A stretch of 64,000 nt of DNA from Talpa occidentalis (Eukaryota; Chordata; Mammalia; Eulipotyphla; Talpidae): positions 134,570,676-134,634,675 of the forward strand of contig NW_023604295.1 in NCBI RefSeq assembly GCF_014898055.3, read 5' to 3'. Positions 1 to 12,190 of this stretch are shown here, piece after piece. Numbering within the stretch: position 1 is the stretch's first letter; every line of letters starts with the position of its first letter. A program made the translations under genes and the position numbers. Under the pieces are notes generated by a model, which was given only the letters and a program-made list of their open reading frames with translations, did not search any database and had not been told where the DNA came from.

Positions 1-1379
1 CATTTAGAGTTTATAAAGACTTTCCCAAGATCCCATTTACTTCTCTCAATTCATTGCTGCAGATACTATTTCCTTTGTTTCACAGAAGAAGAAATAATCC
101 TCAGAGTACTTATCAAAACTGATAACCAAGACCTTGACCTGAGCTTGGTCTTGGACCTACTTCTTTGGATGCCCAGTCTAGGTTATTTCAACAAACCCCC
201 CATTGTGTTTGTACTTGTGTTTTTAAACATTCCTTCTTGATTACCAAATATTTCCCAACTCCATTGTCTGAATTTTTGCCACTCCCCCAAATGGAGAGTT
301 ACTCCCCCATGTAACAATTGTGCTCATCCCAGTGGAGCTATTCTCATTTCTTACTACTTAACTGCTCTGCACACTCTTCCTTTTAAAATGATGAATAAGC
401 CACAGGGTTTGAATCACTTTACTACTTTTGCAATTTATTCTTCACTCCAATTTCTTCTCTACTCTTCATCTGCCCAAAGGGATTTGCCATTGTCCATTGA
501 CCCATGTCTTGCTTCTGAAATCATTCTCATCACTTATGAAAAAGTCAATTTTTTTGCCTTTTTTGGTATGGCTAGATGTTTATTCTTCTATATCCTGTTA
601 GCTAAGGATTAATCAACATGAATAGTTCTGGAGCAGTCTTTGGTGGTATCCACTTTTAGTCATTCATGGCATGAATAGAAAATGTGAAATTGAAAATTAA
701 ATATCTAGGTAATTAAGATTAACTTTAATTTCATTACTATTCATTGTCTATTGCCAGAGATGAAACAGATACAGCTGTTATATAGTGATGATTAAAATGT
801 TAGTACAATGCCTAGATTGCTCTTCTTGACATTTTCATCAGGTTAATGGAAAACATAAAGCTTTCTGGTTAATACAATTTGCAGAGTATATAATTTCTGA
901 AAATAGCTCTTACAAAATCCATTGTCCTAGATCAACCATTTATTTTTAAGACAAAGTTTACAATATATATTCAAAATCAGATATATTGTTTTCTTCAAGT
1001 ATACAAAATAAAAACACCCCAAAACCACAAAACCTATTAATCTAACACTTCACCTGAAAGAAGAATTACTGTAGCTGTTGTATAGCCTTTATGGAACTGG
1101 AGTTCATAGCTCAGAAGCACATAGGAGATTTTATGAGAAACATTTAATTACATTGGGCAAAAAAGACCGCATTTGAAGATTATGATGTGGATTTCATTTT
1201 ATGAGCATAGATTGAAAACTAGCTACTTCCTTCTTTCATAAAATATATATGTAGCTTTGCTTCCTGGGACTAACCTTGGCATTATTGATGTACCAGTTCA
1301 CCTTTAAAATATTTACCCCCTGAATTTTGGATGCCTTGCATAATATATATCAGCAATCAAGCAATGCAAACCCACAATT
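1..1379. other. AT-rich sequence, nothing identified
   Basis: No repeat family, RNA gene or exon is recognised. A 74-codon open frame at 388-612 has no domain, no family likeness and no distinctive codon bias, so it is treated as chance. Confidence 0.6.
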
Positions 1380-1500
1380 AATTATTAAATGTTATTATAT
1401 GTAGGCATCATTTTGGTGCTGTGGGGGAAGCAAAGAAGTTTAAGATAAAACTCCAGAACACAAGGAACTTCTAATCTTGTTTTAGAGATAAGACCATGCC
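1380..1500. repeat. Ancient interspersed repeat fragment (weak)
   Basis: The stretch around 'ttggtgctgtgggggaagca' followed by 'cacaaggaacttctaatct' resembles a common old mammalian repeat that carries 'tgctggggatacag...cctgccctcatggag'. Similar fragments occur here at about 22.09 and 31.36 kb. The family is not assigned. Confidence 0.3.
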
Positions 1501-1719
1501 TGTAACAGTAGAATTTCATTACATAATTGTTAAGTGAACCAAAAGATTTCTCTCCATCTGTCAAGCATGGACATTAAATGAGAAGGAAAAGTAACCATTC
1601 AGGAGGTGAGTTTTGAGCATGACTTTGAAGGTTGGGCAAGGTGGGAATGGTTAGAGAAGACCCAGGAAGTCATAAAAGGAAGTGAGAATAACCACAGAAA
1701 GGGAAAGGAAAGAAAAACA

Positions 1720-1885
1720 GGCACTAGATATTTCTAACTTCAACTCTATCTATAATACATAATGTCCATTTAATCCTTATACCATTCTAGGAAATGAATG
1801 ACATTTTGTCCATTTTCCAGAACAGGATCTTGGGGTGCAGGCTCATATTCCAAAACCTGTGCTTTTTCCATAACACATTTCCTCT
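1720..1885 (-). repeat. MIR SINE, degenerate
   Basis: This carries the reverse-complement MIR core: 'ttaatccttataccattcta', then 'tttgtccattttccagaaca' and the 'aaaacctgtgctttttccat' trailer. It is heavily diverged, as expected for a mammal-wide element. Confidence 0.55.
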
Positions 1886-2984
1886 GTGAAAGCCTTAAAG
1901 GCGAGACAGCACTCCTCAATGAGCAATGCCCTTACATGAACAAAGATAAAATAGAAGTTCAGGGAACTCAAACGAATCCTTGTGATGAAATAGCCATGCG
2001 GGTGGCTGTCAGTTCATTCTGTTTGCCAAGCAGCACACCTTTGTCTATAAATCTTTTTTCATATTTAATAAATGTCACTGGTTTGGCCCTTTGTCAACTT
2101 GACTTATGAGGTCATTATTTCTTCATGGCAATTATTTCCAAATTTATGAATTAACAATCTGGTCAATGTGGACCGGTGCCTAAGCAATTAGAAAAATGTG
2201 GTTTTTGGCCTCTGCTGAAAACCTTCACCTTCCTGTGACTTGGCACATGCTCTCTTCCTGAAGAGAAGATATACTGCACAAGTATTCAAATCAGCACTGA
2301 CATTAATGGAAGTCCAGACTGGTTTTAAGTAATTAGTTGGTACCATAAATTTTTGTTTAGCTCACAGATATAGCTCTTAATTGCTTATATTACATAGAAA
2401 TGGGTGGGAATTTGAGGCTCAAAAATGCCATAGTGATTTACTGAATATAGACTTCACTGAGAGATTGAATTCCAAAAGTCCCCTTATTACTCTCTTAATC
2501 TTCACCACCTTCATTTCACTTCAGGCTCTGGTAATCAAAGTTCTCTCACAGGATTTCAGCTTATACTCTGCTTTAAATTTCTTTTCTTTTCATGACCTCT
2601 CTTATTTGAGACCTTTGAAAGTTCATCTTCTCCACCAGTAACAGTGTTTTGCTTTAGCTTATGATTGTGTGTTCTATCTTCACAGTTCACAAACTTTTAA
2701 TTTCAGTGTTTACTGTCACCAGAATGTTGTGGCATAAAAACATTTGTTGTCAAAGAACTGCCTGAGGTTATTTTTTTAAGCATAATAATATTAATTTCAA
2801 AATAGTTTTTTGAATGCCAAAACTTTTTCTTGATATCTTACTACTATTAAAAATTATGAACAGAATCAAGAAAGTGAAAAAACCCCCTGCAATTTGGTAG
2901 ATATTCTTTCAATTTTTTATGCAAATGATAAAACATTTACTTGTAAATCATCTTTATGGATAACTTTCTATAGAAATACTTAAT
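1886..2984. other. Unique-looking AT-rich sequence
   Basis: No element is recognised. An 86-codon frame at 2381-2641 shows no domain and sits in T-rich DNA, so it is not called a gene. Confidence 0.5.
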
Positions 2985-3410
2985 GATTTATTTTATGCAT
3001 TCAGGTGCTGCATTGTACTTCATTAAATGTATACATCATTATTAAATCCTATTGATGAATAGGTTGTTTCTAATTTTTTCTTTTAAAAAGTAGGGTGGCC
3101 ATAGTATTATATTTTATACATATATTTCATCTACTTCTTCCACATTTCTCCTTTGGATAAACTCCCAGAAATTGAATCAATGGATTGAAAGATATGTAAA
3201 TAAGTATTTTTGATGATAATGCTAATTTGCCTGCCAGAAATTTTATATCAATTTATATTCTAACCAGCATTTTGTGAGGTTTTCTATTCCCACATACTCT
3301 TTAGCACTTGGCATTAGTCAAGTAGCTGTTGCATAGACAAATAATTTTGTCAAAATAATTGGCAAAAGTTGATACCTTGTTTTTTTTTCTTTTATAGTTG
3401 TTTGTTTATC
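2985..3410 (-). repeat. Ancient L1 (L1M/HAL1-like) fragment
   Basis: On the plus strand this reads like the complement of an old L1 3' portion: 'gaataggttgtttctaattt', 'ggataaactcccagaaattg', 'gctaatttgcctgccagaaa' and 'attctaaccagcattttgtg' fall in the order expected of the region ending ORF2. Many substitutions have removed any reading frame. The exact subfamily is not determined. Confidence 0.5.
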
Positions 3411-3654
3411 ATTGATATCACACATATTTTGTTTAATGTCCATTTGTATTTCTTCTCTTTGCATTTTTTACCAGAATTAATATTTTTTCTTATTTATTTC
3501 TAAGATCTTCTTGTATATTATGAGTCATTGCATTATCATGTATAGTGCAGTATTTTGTCCACATTGTTAACTTTGTTACTAAAATCTGACTATTTCTGTA
3601 CTTATTTTCCTGCTTTCCCCAAGTAGTTTAATGTCCCTAGCCATTTATTGAGTA

Positions 3655-3870
3655 ATTCACTATGGTGGACTGATTGCACTAATCACCCCTATTTTCTCAC
3701 TCCTGCCCTTGGCCAAGCCCAATGGCAGTGGTTCTGGGCTTGGACATGTGTCTTCCTTTGGCAGTGTGGCAGTCAAAATATGATGCAAGCAGAGACTTGG
3801 AAAGGATCTGTATATTGAGGTTTACCTATTTGCTGCTTTTAGAACTTGGCTGCTGTGTAAATAACAGTAG
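3655..3870. repeat. Ancient interspersed repeat, probably LTR-derived
   Basis: The phrases 'tattttctcactcctgccct', 'cttggacatgtgtcttcctt', 'gatgcaagcagagacttgga' and 'tgctgcttttagaacttggc' match a widely dispersed old mammalian repeat I recall as LTR-like. The family name is not certain. Confidence 0.4.
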
Positions 3871-4194
3871 CTATTGGCATGTTTTACTATTAGGTAGGTT
3901 AACTTAAAATTATTGCTGCTTTTGGCATATTTTCCTGTATTGGGTTAATTTCTCACCCACTACCATGGTTATTCTCTGTATTTAGAAGAAACATCAAAAT
4001 TTCCAAAAGATACTTGTTAGGGTTTTATTTTTCTTGCATTAATTTTGGGAAATATTTTAATAGTTAGTGCAGAACTTTGTGAATTCTCCTCTAATTTTAT
4101 GCATCTCAGAAACATTTAACATTTTTCTTAAGGTTAAGAAGGACCCCCTTTTTTATTTAAAAAATTTTTTTCAGAAGGGCCCTTGTCATTTATT
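3871..4194. other. T-rich sequence, nothing identified
   Basis: AT-rich, with no element, exon or RNA signature recognised. Confidence 0.5.
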
Positions 4195-4245
4195 TCATTA
4201 ATTTTTTTTTATTGAGGTAACATTGGTCTATAATGCTGTATATGG
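4195..4245 (-). repeat. Short L1 3'-end fragment
   Basis: A poly-T stretch leads into 'attgaggtaacattggtcta', the complement of the L1 3' terminus seen at longer copies here (35.4, 38.88 and 56.26 kb). Only about 50 bases remain recognisable. Confidence 0.45.
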
Positions 4246-5128
4246 CTCCTGTAATAATGCCTAACAAATAGGATAGCTTAAATGAATGAAGGAGGAAAAT
4301 AATAAATAGCAGTTGTTGCTTTTCCTCCTTCTAGAATTTTCTAAAGACTTTACATGTGATCAGTCCTCTTTTTTCTATTTAATTTTTCAACCTCCTAAAA
4401 ACTGCTCTCCATTCTCTTGGTCTACCTTAAAACTTTGGTGATGAATAAAATAACCATATACACATATGCTCGCCCACACATACACATACACACACACACA
4501 CACTCATTTGCAAGTGGGCAAATACATGCACACAGATTGAAGTTAAAGGGACTCTATCATAATAGAGAACTGGATTATTCAATTGATTTAATAAAGTTCA
4601 CAAAATCTTTGGGGTATTTGGTCAAATTCCTGTCCTATGTTTTACATTACTTAAATTATCTGAAATGTGATCTAGTTCTTACTTGTTTACTACCTAGTCA
4701 CTAGTCACAGCCAAAAAGTATTGAATGTTGCTTTTATTATGTCTTACAAATATGATTTAACAGATATCCAGCTTATATTTGTAAACTGATCTGTTTTTGT
4801 TAAAGGTTAATATGATTTGGTTTTACCAACACAACCAGGCTCTGGTGATGAAAGCTGCCCTCATATATCTAATATTAATATCTTCATTATCTGGAACATT
4901 GTGGTTCAGATTAGAAACTTGGAATCCCAACACAGGTATTTTTTCTCTACCACACCATTATTTTGTTTCAAGAACCAGATTTGAAATTACAGACTGTTAA
5001 TGACTGATATTTTGCAATGAGGAAGTTTTATTCTATTGGTATGGAAAAGATATGCTATAAATTTGTTGACTGTATGCATGGATGAGTATAAATAAATACT
5101 AGAAAGATTTCAAGCAAATAATTAGTTA
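4246..5128. other. Sequence with a CA-rich microsatellite, otherwise unassigned
   Basis: A (CA)n-rich tract lies at about 4484-4504. The 95-codon frame at 4417-4704 reads through it and yields a His/Thr-rich low-complexity peptide, so it is not a gene. No other element is seen. Confidence 0.55.
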
Positions 5129-5477
5129 TAATTTTCTTTTTATTTATTTATTTATTTATTTTTATAGAGGCATGTTTTATTTGTTTTTTTGTTTGTTTGT
5201 TTCTTTGTTTGTTTATACATGCACTGGGTACAGTCAGAAGCGCGGGAGGGTGAGAGAATTCACCAGAGCCAGAGCGGGGAGCAGAGCAGGCAGAAGGACC
5301 AAAGTACACTGCTGAGGGGAGCAGCGGGCGGCAGGAGAGGTCTAGCGCGCCATGTGGGACCCTCCTCCGGTGGCCGGGGAGCAGCCGGGGATCGAACTGG
5401 CGCTGCAGAGGCTGCGGGCAGCTTCACAACCCAGCGCTCTACCGCTGCGCCACTGGGGAGGCCCCTAATTTTCTTTT
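5129..5477 (-). mobile_element. tRNA-derived SINE, young subfamily, copy 1
   Basis: A full-length minus-strand SINE is bounded by a 12-bp perfect target-site duplication, 'taattttctttt' (5129-5140 and 5466-5477). The complement of the pol III A box (TGGCGCAGCGG) is at 5442-5452 and a one-mismatch B box is at 5388-5398. Many CpGs are intact, which points to recent insertion. The 3' tail side is unusual: TTTA repeats at 5141-5160 are followed by a second GTTT-rich run at about 5180-5215, which suggests tail expansion. The open frame at 5189-5494 is a SINE artefact. Confidence 0.9.
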
Positions 5478-6256
5478 TTATTATTAAATTTTAGTGGGGT
5501 GATTAGGGGTCTCGCTGAAGAAACAGAAGGAAGAGCAGTGACACGGATGGGCAGAGTGGAAAACGCTTTGCTTTGATAAATATAAGCAATGCATTCATGT
5601 TGAAATTCTGTTCAATTTCCAATGTTGTGGTTAGCCCACTCTATAAAACCCAATTGATTGTAGTGATTGCTGAGAAGAAAATATGATAGCAGTATCAAAG
5701 CTAGTAATCATAAGTGCCATTCACCAACGTTACCAATTCTGTCTCCTGTGCATGTGGTGGAATCATATTTTCTGGGCATTTTCTTATTCTGTGGCCTGTG
5801 TAACTGTTTTTGCACAATGAGTATTTCATTAGGGAGGTGATAGGGCCCCCGCCTCCTCACTCCAATGTTCCTTTTTCTCTTGGCAAGGTTACTGGTAGGG
5901 TTCCTGGCAGTGGCTTCCCCTTTAGCCAGGGTCCTGGAGTGAAGGAGATGTTGAATTTTCAGCTGAGGATCAAAGAACGTTTATTGATCATGTACTGTGA
6001 ACTAAAAACAATTCTTTCTTAGTTAAGACACTTAGAATCAGGGTAGTTTGTTAGTGCAGCCTAGTATAGCCTGTTCTCATTATAAATGGAATTTAAGTAA
6101 GTTACTCCAAGGAAAATTTTGCTTAATCTCTTACTTTGAATGCTATTTCTGAACCCAGCTCTCTACCCTGTTTTTATGGTTCTGCAATGATGTCTGGATT
6201 TTATTTCAGCACACCCTCTTGAGGCTTTCTGCCTTTCCCAGATGATGACTACAAAT
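5478..6256. other. Unassigned sequence between two SINEs
   Basis: A 70-codon frame at 5810-6022 has no recognised domain. The rest shows no clear element. Confidence 0.5.
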
Positions 6257-6568
6257 AAAACATAACTTTTTTTTTTTTAAAAGATTTATTTATTTATTTA
6301 TTTACACAAGCACTGGGTACAGTCAGAAGTGCGGGAGGGTGAGAGAATTCACCAGAGCCAGAGCAGGGAGCAGAACAGGCAGAGTGATGAAATACACTGC
6401 TGAGGGGAACAGCGGGTGGCAGGAGAGGTCTGCGCGCCATGAGGGACCCTCCTCTGGAGGCCGGGGAGCAGCCGGGGATCGAACCGGCTCTGCAGAGGCT
6501 GTGGGCAGCTTCGCGACCCAGCGCTCAACCGCTGCGCCACTGGGGAGGCCCAAAACATAACTTTTTTT
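6257..6568 (-). mobile_element. tRNA-derived SINE, young subfamily, copy 2
   Basis: A complete minus-strand copy flanked by a 17-bp perfect duplication: 'aaaacataac' plus seven T (6257-6273 and 6552-6568). Both pol III boxes are perfect: the complement of the A box at 6529-6539 and of the B box GGTTCGATCCC at 6475-6485. The tail retains AATAAA-type repeats and the complement of TCTTT. Open frames on both strands here are shadows of the SINE. Confidence 0.93.
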
Positions 6569-7344
6569 AAAAGTAACATTAAGATTTGAGGCATGTGCTC
6601 TTTCTTCACCTCTCATCCTTTCATTTCTTCATTCATGAAACAAAATATTGAGCATTTACTATAACTCAGTTTTAACCAGTATAGTAAAATGGCAAGCAAA
6701 AAGCTATGGATATTACATTGTAGTTGGGAAGACCAAAAAAAAAATCAAATAAATGTAAAATGACAATGGAGAAAATAAAATGGATAGAAGAAGCATTATT
6801 ACCTAACCTCTATTGATAATGAAAAAGCTGGTTTGCCAAAGTGTTCATAATTAGAAAATGTGGGCATATAGGAATGGTGCTATACAGAAATCTTTGTACT
6901 GTTCTGTGACTTTTTTGTAAGGATGAAATTCTGTCAAAATTTAGAAGACTTTTCATAGCACTGACAGGCATGGTAGCTCTTACAATTACTGGCCAGAATA
7001 ATTTGGGTTGGTAATTGGTTTAGTACTTGATTTAAACTCTTGACCCAATTACATTGTCTGACATTGTATCTGTGCTAATCATTGCTCCTGCAAAATCCTG
7101 TGACTCACACATGGTAATAAAATGGAAGAAAATCCATTTAAAATTGCTGTTTGTACTAAAACAAAAAAGAGGCAAATAAAAAACCTTTCCCTTTTTGGCT
7201 GTTTCTATTAAAGTAAGTGGTATATAATTAATATAGACAATCATGAAAAGACACAGGACGTCTAATAAAAATTTTTCATAATGAATCAGTCAGTGATAAT
7301 TGCTATTACCATTTTGGCAGGTTTCCTGTCATGCATTTTTGGTT
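6569..7344. other. AT-rich sequence, nothing identified
   Basis: An A-rich run is present at about 6735-6745. The 70-codon minus frame at 7032-7244 has no domain. No repeat family is recognised. Confidence 0.5.
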
Positions 7345-7860
7345 TTCATATTAGTCCTCTTGTTGTGTGTAACAAATTACTCTGAGGCTTAGGTGCTTAC
7401 AACAATAAACACTATCTTACACAGTTCTGGGTGTTAAGATTCTGGGAGTGGCCTAGCTGAGTGTCTCTGGATCAGACTTTCTTCTGAAATTGTAGGTGTC
7501 ATGTAGTTCGCAGGGATAGCGGCTATCTGACAGGGCTGGAGAATTGGCTCCAACGTCACTCACATAGTGATTGGCAAAGAATTTTTAGTTCCTCACCAGG
7601 TAACCTTCTCTACAGAGCTGCTCATGTGTTAGGCAGTTGGCCTCCCCAGGGAATGGTGGGGAAGAAAAAAGGGTGAAGATAGAACCAAGACACAGTGTCA
7701 GTCTTTTATGACATGATCTTGAAATTGACATTTCATTTCTGCTTTATTCTATTGGTCATAGAGTGTAACCTGGGTACAGTGTAGGTGATGACTATGTAAG
7801 GGTGTAAACATAGGAGGTGGGAAATGCTGGGGGCCATCTTGGAAACTCACTAACAGAATA
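7345..7860. repeat. Ancient interspersed repeat of about 500 bp
   Basis: It opens with 'tgttgtgtgtaacaaattac' and 'ggtgcttacaacaataaaca', continues through 'cacagttctgggtgttaaga' and 'ttctattggtcatagagtgt', and ends near 'gggggccatcttggaaactc'. This order of phrases is familiar from a common old mammalian repeat. I cannot name the family with confidence. Confidence 0.5.
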
Positions 7861-8012
7861 CATTATTATGTATTTCCTATGATGTTATTTTAATGGCATA
7901 ATAATTTTTAATTTTTTATCAAATGAGAATTAATGTATTTATAATAATTTATATGTGTAATTATTTTATGTTGTATAATTATAATAACAATTATATTGTT
8001 GTAGGCTTTCAT

Positions 8013-8372
8013 TTTTTAAAAAATAATTTATTCATTTAATTGTGGTAACATTACGATTGTCCCTATCAGGTGTTGCCACCCTAGGGCACCCACCCCCAAA
8101 TTACCCATCATCCACCACCATAGTCCATTTGTGCTTCCTTCCCTCTTTGTTCATATGTCTCCTCCACCCTTGCCCCCCATGGCTGCTACAGTTCAATAGT
8201 CAGTTTTCAAGTGTTGGCTTTTAAGGTTGTCTTTCTCTGGTTCTTAATTTGGTTTCTCCATGTTGCACATATATTAGTGGCACCATCCGGTATTTATCTT
8301 TCTCCTTCTGACTTATTTCACTTTACGGTATCTCTTCCAAATCCATCTGTGTTGCTTCAAATGGCATGCTCA
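8013..8372 (-). mobile_element. L1 3'-UTR fragment
   Basis: A T-rich start runs into 'taattgtggtaacattacga', then a C-rich stretch and 'caccatccggtatttatctt', which also occurs in the L1 at 9.4 kb. This is the complement of an L1 3' end. The ORF2 part is mostly missing, so the copy is strongly 5'-truncated. Short frames here are not genes. Confidence 0.7.
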
Positions 8373-8399
8373 AATAAAAAAAAAAAAAACACAACTCAT

Positions 8400-9120
8400 G
8401 TGCAGTGAGTGCAATGACATTATCACGTGCCCTTTGAAGTGCTCATGTTGAGCATCTATGAACTTACCCCACTGACGTTGGGGTTGTTGTCACTAACATG
8501 CATGGATTCTTCTTTTGAAATTACAGTTGGAGTCTTCCAGCATATTTTCAATAACCTCAAAGGTGATATGAGGCAGTTAGGTTAATAAGTAGAACATACA
8601 TTGAATTTATTCTTGTTCTGCTCTTCAGGTTGCAACACAAGATGCATTAGTCAAAAGTGTATTTTTGACACATTCACCTGCAGCTTAAAAAAATGATATT
8701 TCTTTGGAAAATAAGCCACCACATGAATAAAATATGGGATGAACATTGCTGATTCAGAGATTTCAAGTTCATGGTTTCTGAATGCACTACCTCCTCCTAC
8801 CTCTACCCTTATCAGCCCAGTTAGTGTCTGAAGTAGTTTTTCCTTAAGCATAGTTCTTGGAATAAGTACTGCATTTATAGAAATTTACATCTGCAGAAGT
8901 ATCAATAAAATATTTATATTAGCCATCAATTTTGTTGGGAGAAGGAAATAATAAACTATGAAAGCAACATTAAGGCGGAATGAAATTCTTATTTGACTTT
9001 GTTTCTCCATGGTGCCCGGAACACAGTAGAACACAGTAGCCTAATATATGCTTGTTGCATTAATGACACATTGAAATTCTGGTGTCATAAGAAAATTACA
9101 CTTAGGTTAATGATAGTTGC
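8400..9120. other. Mostly unassigned, with a possible L2/MIR tail
   Basis: Around 9010-9070, 'gtgcccggaacacagtagaa' and 'atatgcttgttgcattaatg' look like an L2 or MIR 3' end. The remainder, including a 66-codon minus frame at 8651-8851, is unidentified. Confidence 0.4.
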
Positions 9121-9710
9121 CTGATAGACTAAATTTTTTTTATGAATTATTTTATAGAATTCTTACATCATTTTTCATTTTTGCATAATGTATTCATTTT
9201 CATTTTGGTAATATTCCCCGTACAATTCCCACCTCCTTTTTCTGACCCTAATCCCTCTTCTCCTCCCCCACCTCCCACTGTAGTGTGTCTCTGGTTTATA
9301 GTTGCTTGGTGATTTTGATTTTTACTTTATTGCAATTAGTCTTTTTCCTGGTCCCTTATTTAGGTTTTCTATATTCCTGCTATGAGTGAGACCATCCGGT
9401 ATTTTTCTTTTTCTTTCTGGCTTATTTCACTGAGCATGATCCCTTCTAACTCCATCCATGTTGCTGCAAATTTCATGAGTTTATCTTTTTCGATTGCTGA
9501 GTAATATTCCATTGTGTGTATGTACCACATCTTCTTGATCCAGTCATCTATTTTTGGGCATTTGGGTTGTTTCCATAGCTTAGCTATTGTAAACAGTGCT
9601 GCTATAAACATAGGGGTGCAGGTGCCCTTTGGAATTAATGTTTCTGTGTCCTTTGGGTAAATACCTAGGAGTGGAGTTGCTGGATCATATGGAAGCTCTG
9701 ATAGACTAAA
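9121..9710 (-). mobile_element. 5'-truncated L1 with ORF2 C-terminus and target-site duplication
   Basis: A minus-strand L1 insertion is flanked by a 13-bp perfect duplication, 'ctgatagactaaa' (9121-9133 and 9698-9710). It contains the 3' UTR and the end of ORF2. The minus frame 9369-9611 is open for 80 codons and carries the typical ORF2p tail with MFIAALFTIAKLWKQPKCP and DDWIKKMWYIHTMEYYSAI. The element starts mid-ORF2 at about 9697, so reverse transcriptase and endonuclease domains are absent and the copy cannot move by itself. An intact tail frame and a clean duplication suggest a fairly recent insertion. Confidence 0.92.
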
Positions 9711-10603
9711 ATTTAAAAGCAGTCAAGTTGATGCTTGGTACCATGGTTTCCTTTTTTTCAATTTTACATTGTCACTTCATAGCATTTCTTTTTTTTTTCT
9801 TAGAGCTCTGAAATAACGTAGGTCGGACTAAAATAGCATGCTGAAAAACATGGACATTTTCCCCGCCGCATGCTCCCCAAATGAAAAATCACTTCTAAGA
9901 CAAACTTCAAGTAATATCAGAAATTCTTAAAAGCTGGAATTACATTCTCACTTTCCTTAAGGTTGTGAAATGTTTATTTGTGCCTTCCTTACATGAAAAA
10001 CCATTGCAGTTATTGGTTTTCTCTTTGACATCCAGAAAGACGCCTATGTGCGGTATGTGCAGTCATAGACTTTTCAAACAACTGCTCAGGGGACAAGATG
10101 AGGCCGTGGGGAAACAGGCAAATTGCTGCCATTCCTCCAGAAAGCCACTGTTATATCAGCAGTTCTGTTTTGGAGGGGGAAAATAATCAGCCTCGAGGTT
10201 GGCAAGCATTAGGCTCATCACTCACTCACTTCCTTACATAGGTGGCAGAAAAGTCTGTGATTTCATGCCAAACCCTCCAACAAAGACAGGACATGGCTTT
10301 TTGCTTTACTTGGCTTCTTCCTATTTTAAAGTGGTAACTGACACTTCCAAAAAGAATTAGAGGCAGCTTTGAGTGTTGAAACATTGAGACCAGATCATTA
10401 AAAAATAAAAACAGAACAAATCCTAATGAAAGGAATAGAAATTCCCTGTAGGAATTCTATAATGAGGGAAGAAGTCACTGGGTGCTCGGGAACAGCCTGA
10501 GCGACAGGTATTTAATGAGGCTCCAGAAACTGTGGGAAACAGCATTCCCTCAATGTAAATGAGCAGTTCTCATCAGCATCTTCCTCTCCAATCATTGGTT
10601 AAG
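9711..10603. other. Unassigned sequence
   Basis: No repeat or exon is recognised. A 73-codon frame at 9965-10186 has no domain. Base composition is less AT-rich than the flanks between about 10.0 and 10.5 kb. Confidence 0.45.
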
Positions 10604-10660
10604 TCTCTTTCTCTCTCTCTCTCTCTTTTTCTCTCTCTCTCTTGTTCCATACACACACAC
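10604..10660. repeat. CT/CA microsatellite
   Basis: A (CT)n run with T interruptions at about 10604-10642 is followed by a short (CA)n run at about 10651-10660. Confidence 0.85.
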
Positions 10661-11010
10661 ATTTTTCTGAACCATTGGAGAGAAATTTGGAGGCATCAGA
10701 CTTGTTATCATGAACTACTTGAGCATTATATTTCCTTTAATCTAGATCAGGACACTCCTTTACATAACCATAGTACAATTATCAAAGTCAGGAAAATGGA
10801 CAGTGATACTGTTTTTACCTAATCTGTGACTCTTACTTGAATTTTATCAATGGTCTAATGTCCTTTAGAATGAAAGAAAAAAACGTGACCCAGTATCTAC
10901 TCCAGGATGAGATGCTATATTTTTTTTTTTTTCAAGTTTCCTTAGTCTCCTTTACTTTGGAATGGTTCCCTTGTCATTCATTCTGCATCTCTCATAGCCT
11001 TGACAGTTCT
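10661..11010. repeat. Ancient interspersed repeat, possibly old L1 3' region
   Basis: The phrases 'ctgaaccattggagagaaat', 'cctttacataaccatagtac', 'aattatcaaagtcaggaaaa' and 'ccttagtctcctttactttg' follow the order of a common old mammalian repeat that I associate with ancient L1 3' sequence. The family and strand are not certain. Confidence 0.45.
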
Positions 11011-12029
11011 GGAGAATACTCTGTAGATTACTCCACAATTCACATTCATGGGGTCAGACTTTGATTATGATTTCTGGTAGGGACATCGTAGAAGCGATGC
11101 TGTGTCTCTTTCCTGCAACCCCCCCGGAAGGCACACCATGTTGATTTGTTGCAATAGCAGACAGCAACCTTGACTAGCTTTCTGAAATCCTTATCTCCTA
11201 TTCTGTAATGTGAGGCAAAATCATAAACTCTGAGACCCTTAGACTCACAACTGAAAGTGACCCAGTACTGGCCATTCTCCATTTGTCTCCATTCTAGAAC
11301 CATTCTTTTCCTCCTTTCCTCTGCACCACTCCTGGAAGCTCTTTTCTGGGGGTGATATATGCAGGGCTCCTCTGCTTCTGGTTTCTGAACAGATTCAGCT
11401 GGTGGGAACTAGAGGGAGGAGATCAAAGTGTGGGCAGAAAGGGAGGGGCCAAGCAACTTATTCCTGGAACCCTCCTAGCTTTGCTTTAAGCCCCATCTCT
11501 GGGAGTGGCCACGTCTTCCACCACCACAGTCCCATCTCCCCCAGCTCTTGCATCCTCAGCCCCTGAGTGGAAGTGGCTCTAGTTGCTTCAGTTCACCTTG
11601 TTGGTTCCCTTAACTGCCCACACCTCTCAAAAAGGTTAATGATTCTTACTTTTTAGATCTGAAATGAATTCTGTTTCCTGCTCTGCTTCTTACTGGCCCA
11701 CTCTTAATATTTGTGGTATTTCTGGGGAACATTCGTGGAGAAAGAGACAACCTTAAGAAAAGTGTAGACAGAAAGGTCAGTGATCTGACCTCACTGAGAA
11801 GGAGAACAGCAGTCGGTGATCGTTTCCTACATGGAAGGCACCTTACATGTGGTCCTGAAGGACTGCCAGACATATTTCTACTTCTCAGTGTGCTTGGAAT
11901 GGAATTGAGGAAGCAGCTGGTACATGTCAGAGGAGTTCAGAAGAGATATCCCTGAAGGCTGGAGGGATGAGGGGGTGTTGTTGGCTACAGCAGAGGAAAC
12001 AAGGAATTAAAAGTATCTCGTGTCTCCTG
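11011..12029. other. Unassigned sequence of moderate GC
   Basis: Short frames occur on both strands (for example 11046-11303 minus, 11713-11955 plus, 11646-11873 minus). They overlap each other and show no domains. No CpG island or splice-flanked exon is evident. Confidence 0.45.
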
Positions 12030-12190
12030 TTGGTCAGGCCTGTTACCCAGTGCTTTGCGTTCTCTCTTATCTCATAGTAACCCCATTTTACAGGCTGGAC
12101 ACAAAGGCTCAGAGGAGTCCAGTTGCCTGGAATCAGATCTAACTTGTGGAAATGCTGGAATTTAAATCTAGTTTTGACAGAAACTGGTGT
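12030..12190 (-). repeat. MIR SINE, degenerate
   Basis: The complement of the MIR core is visible: 'tagtaaccccattttacagg' followed by 'aaaggctcagaggagtccag' and 'aatttaaatctagttttgac'. Confidence 0.6.

Noticed and set aside
9369..9611. Functional L1 ORF2 gene
   Set aside because: Only the last 80 or so codons remain; endonuclease and reverse transcriptase are absent.
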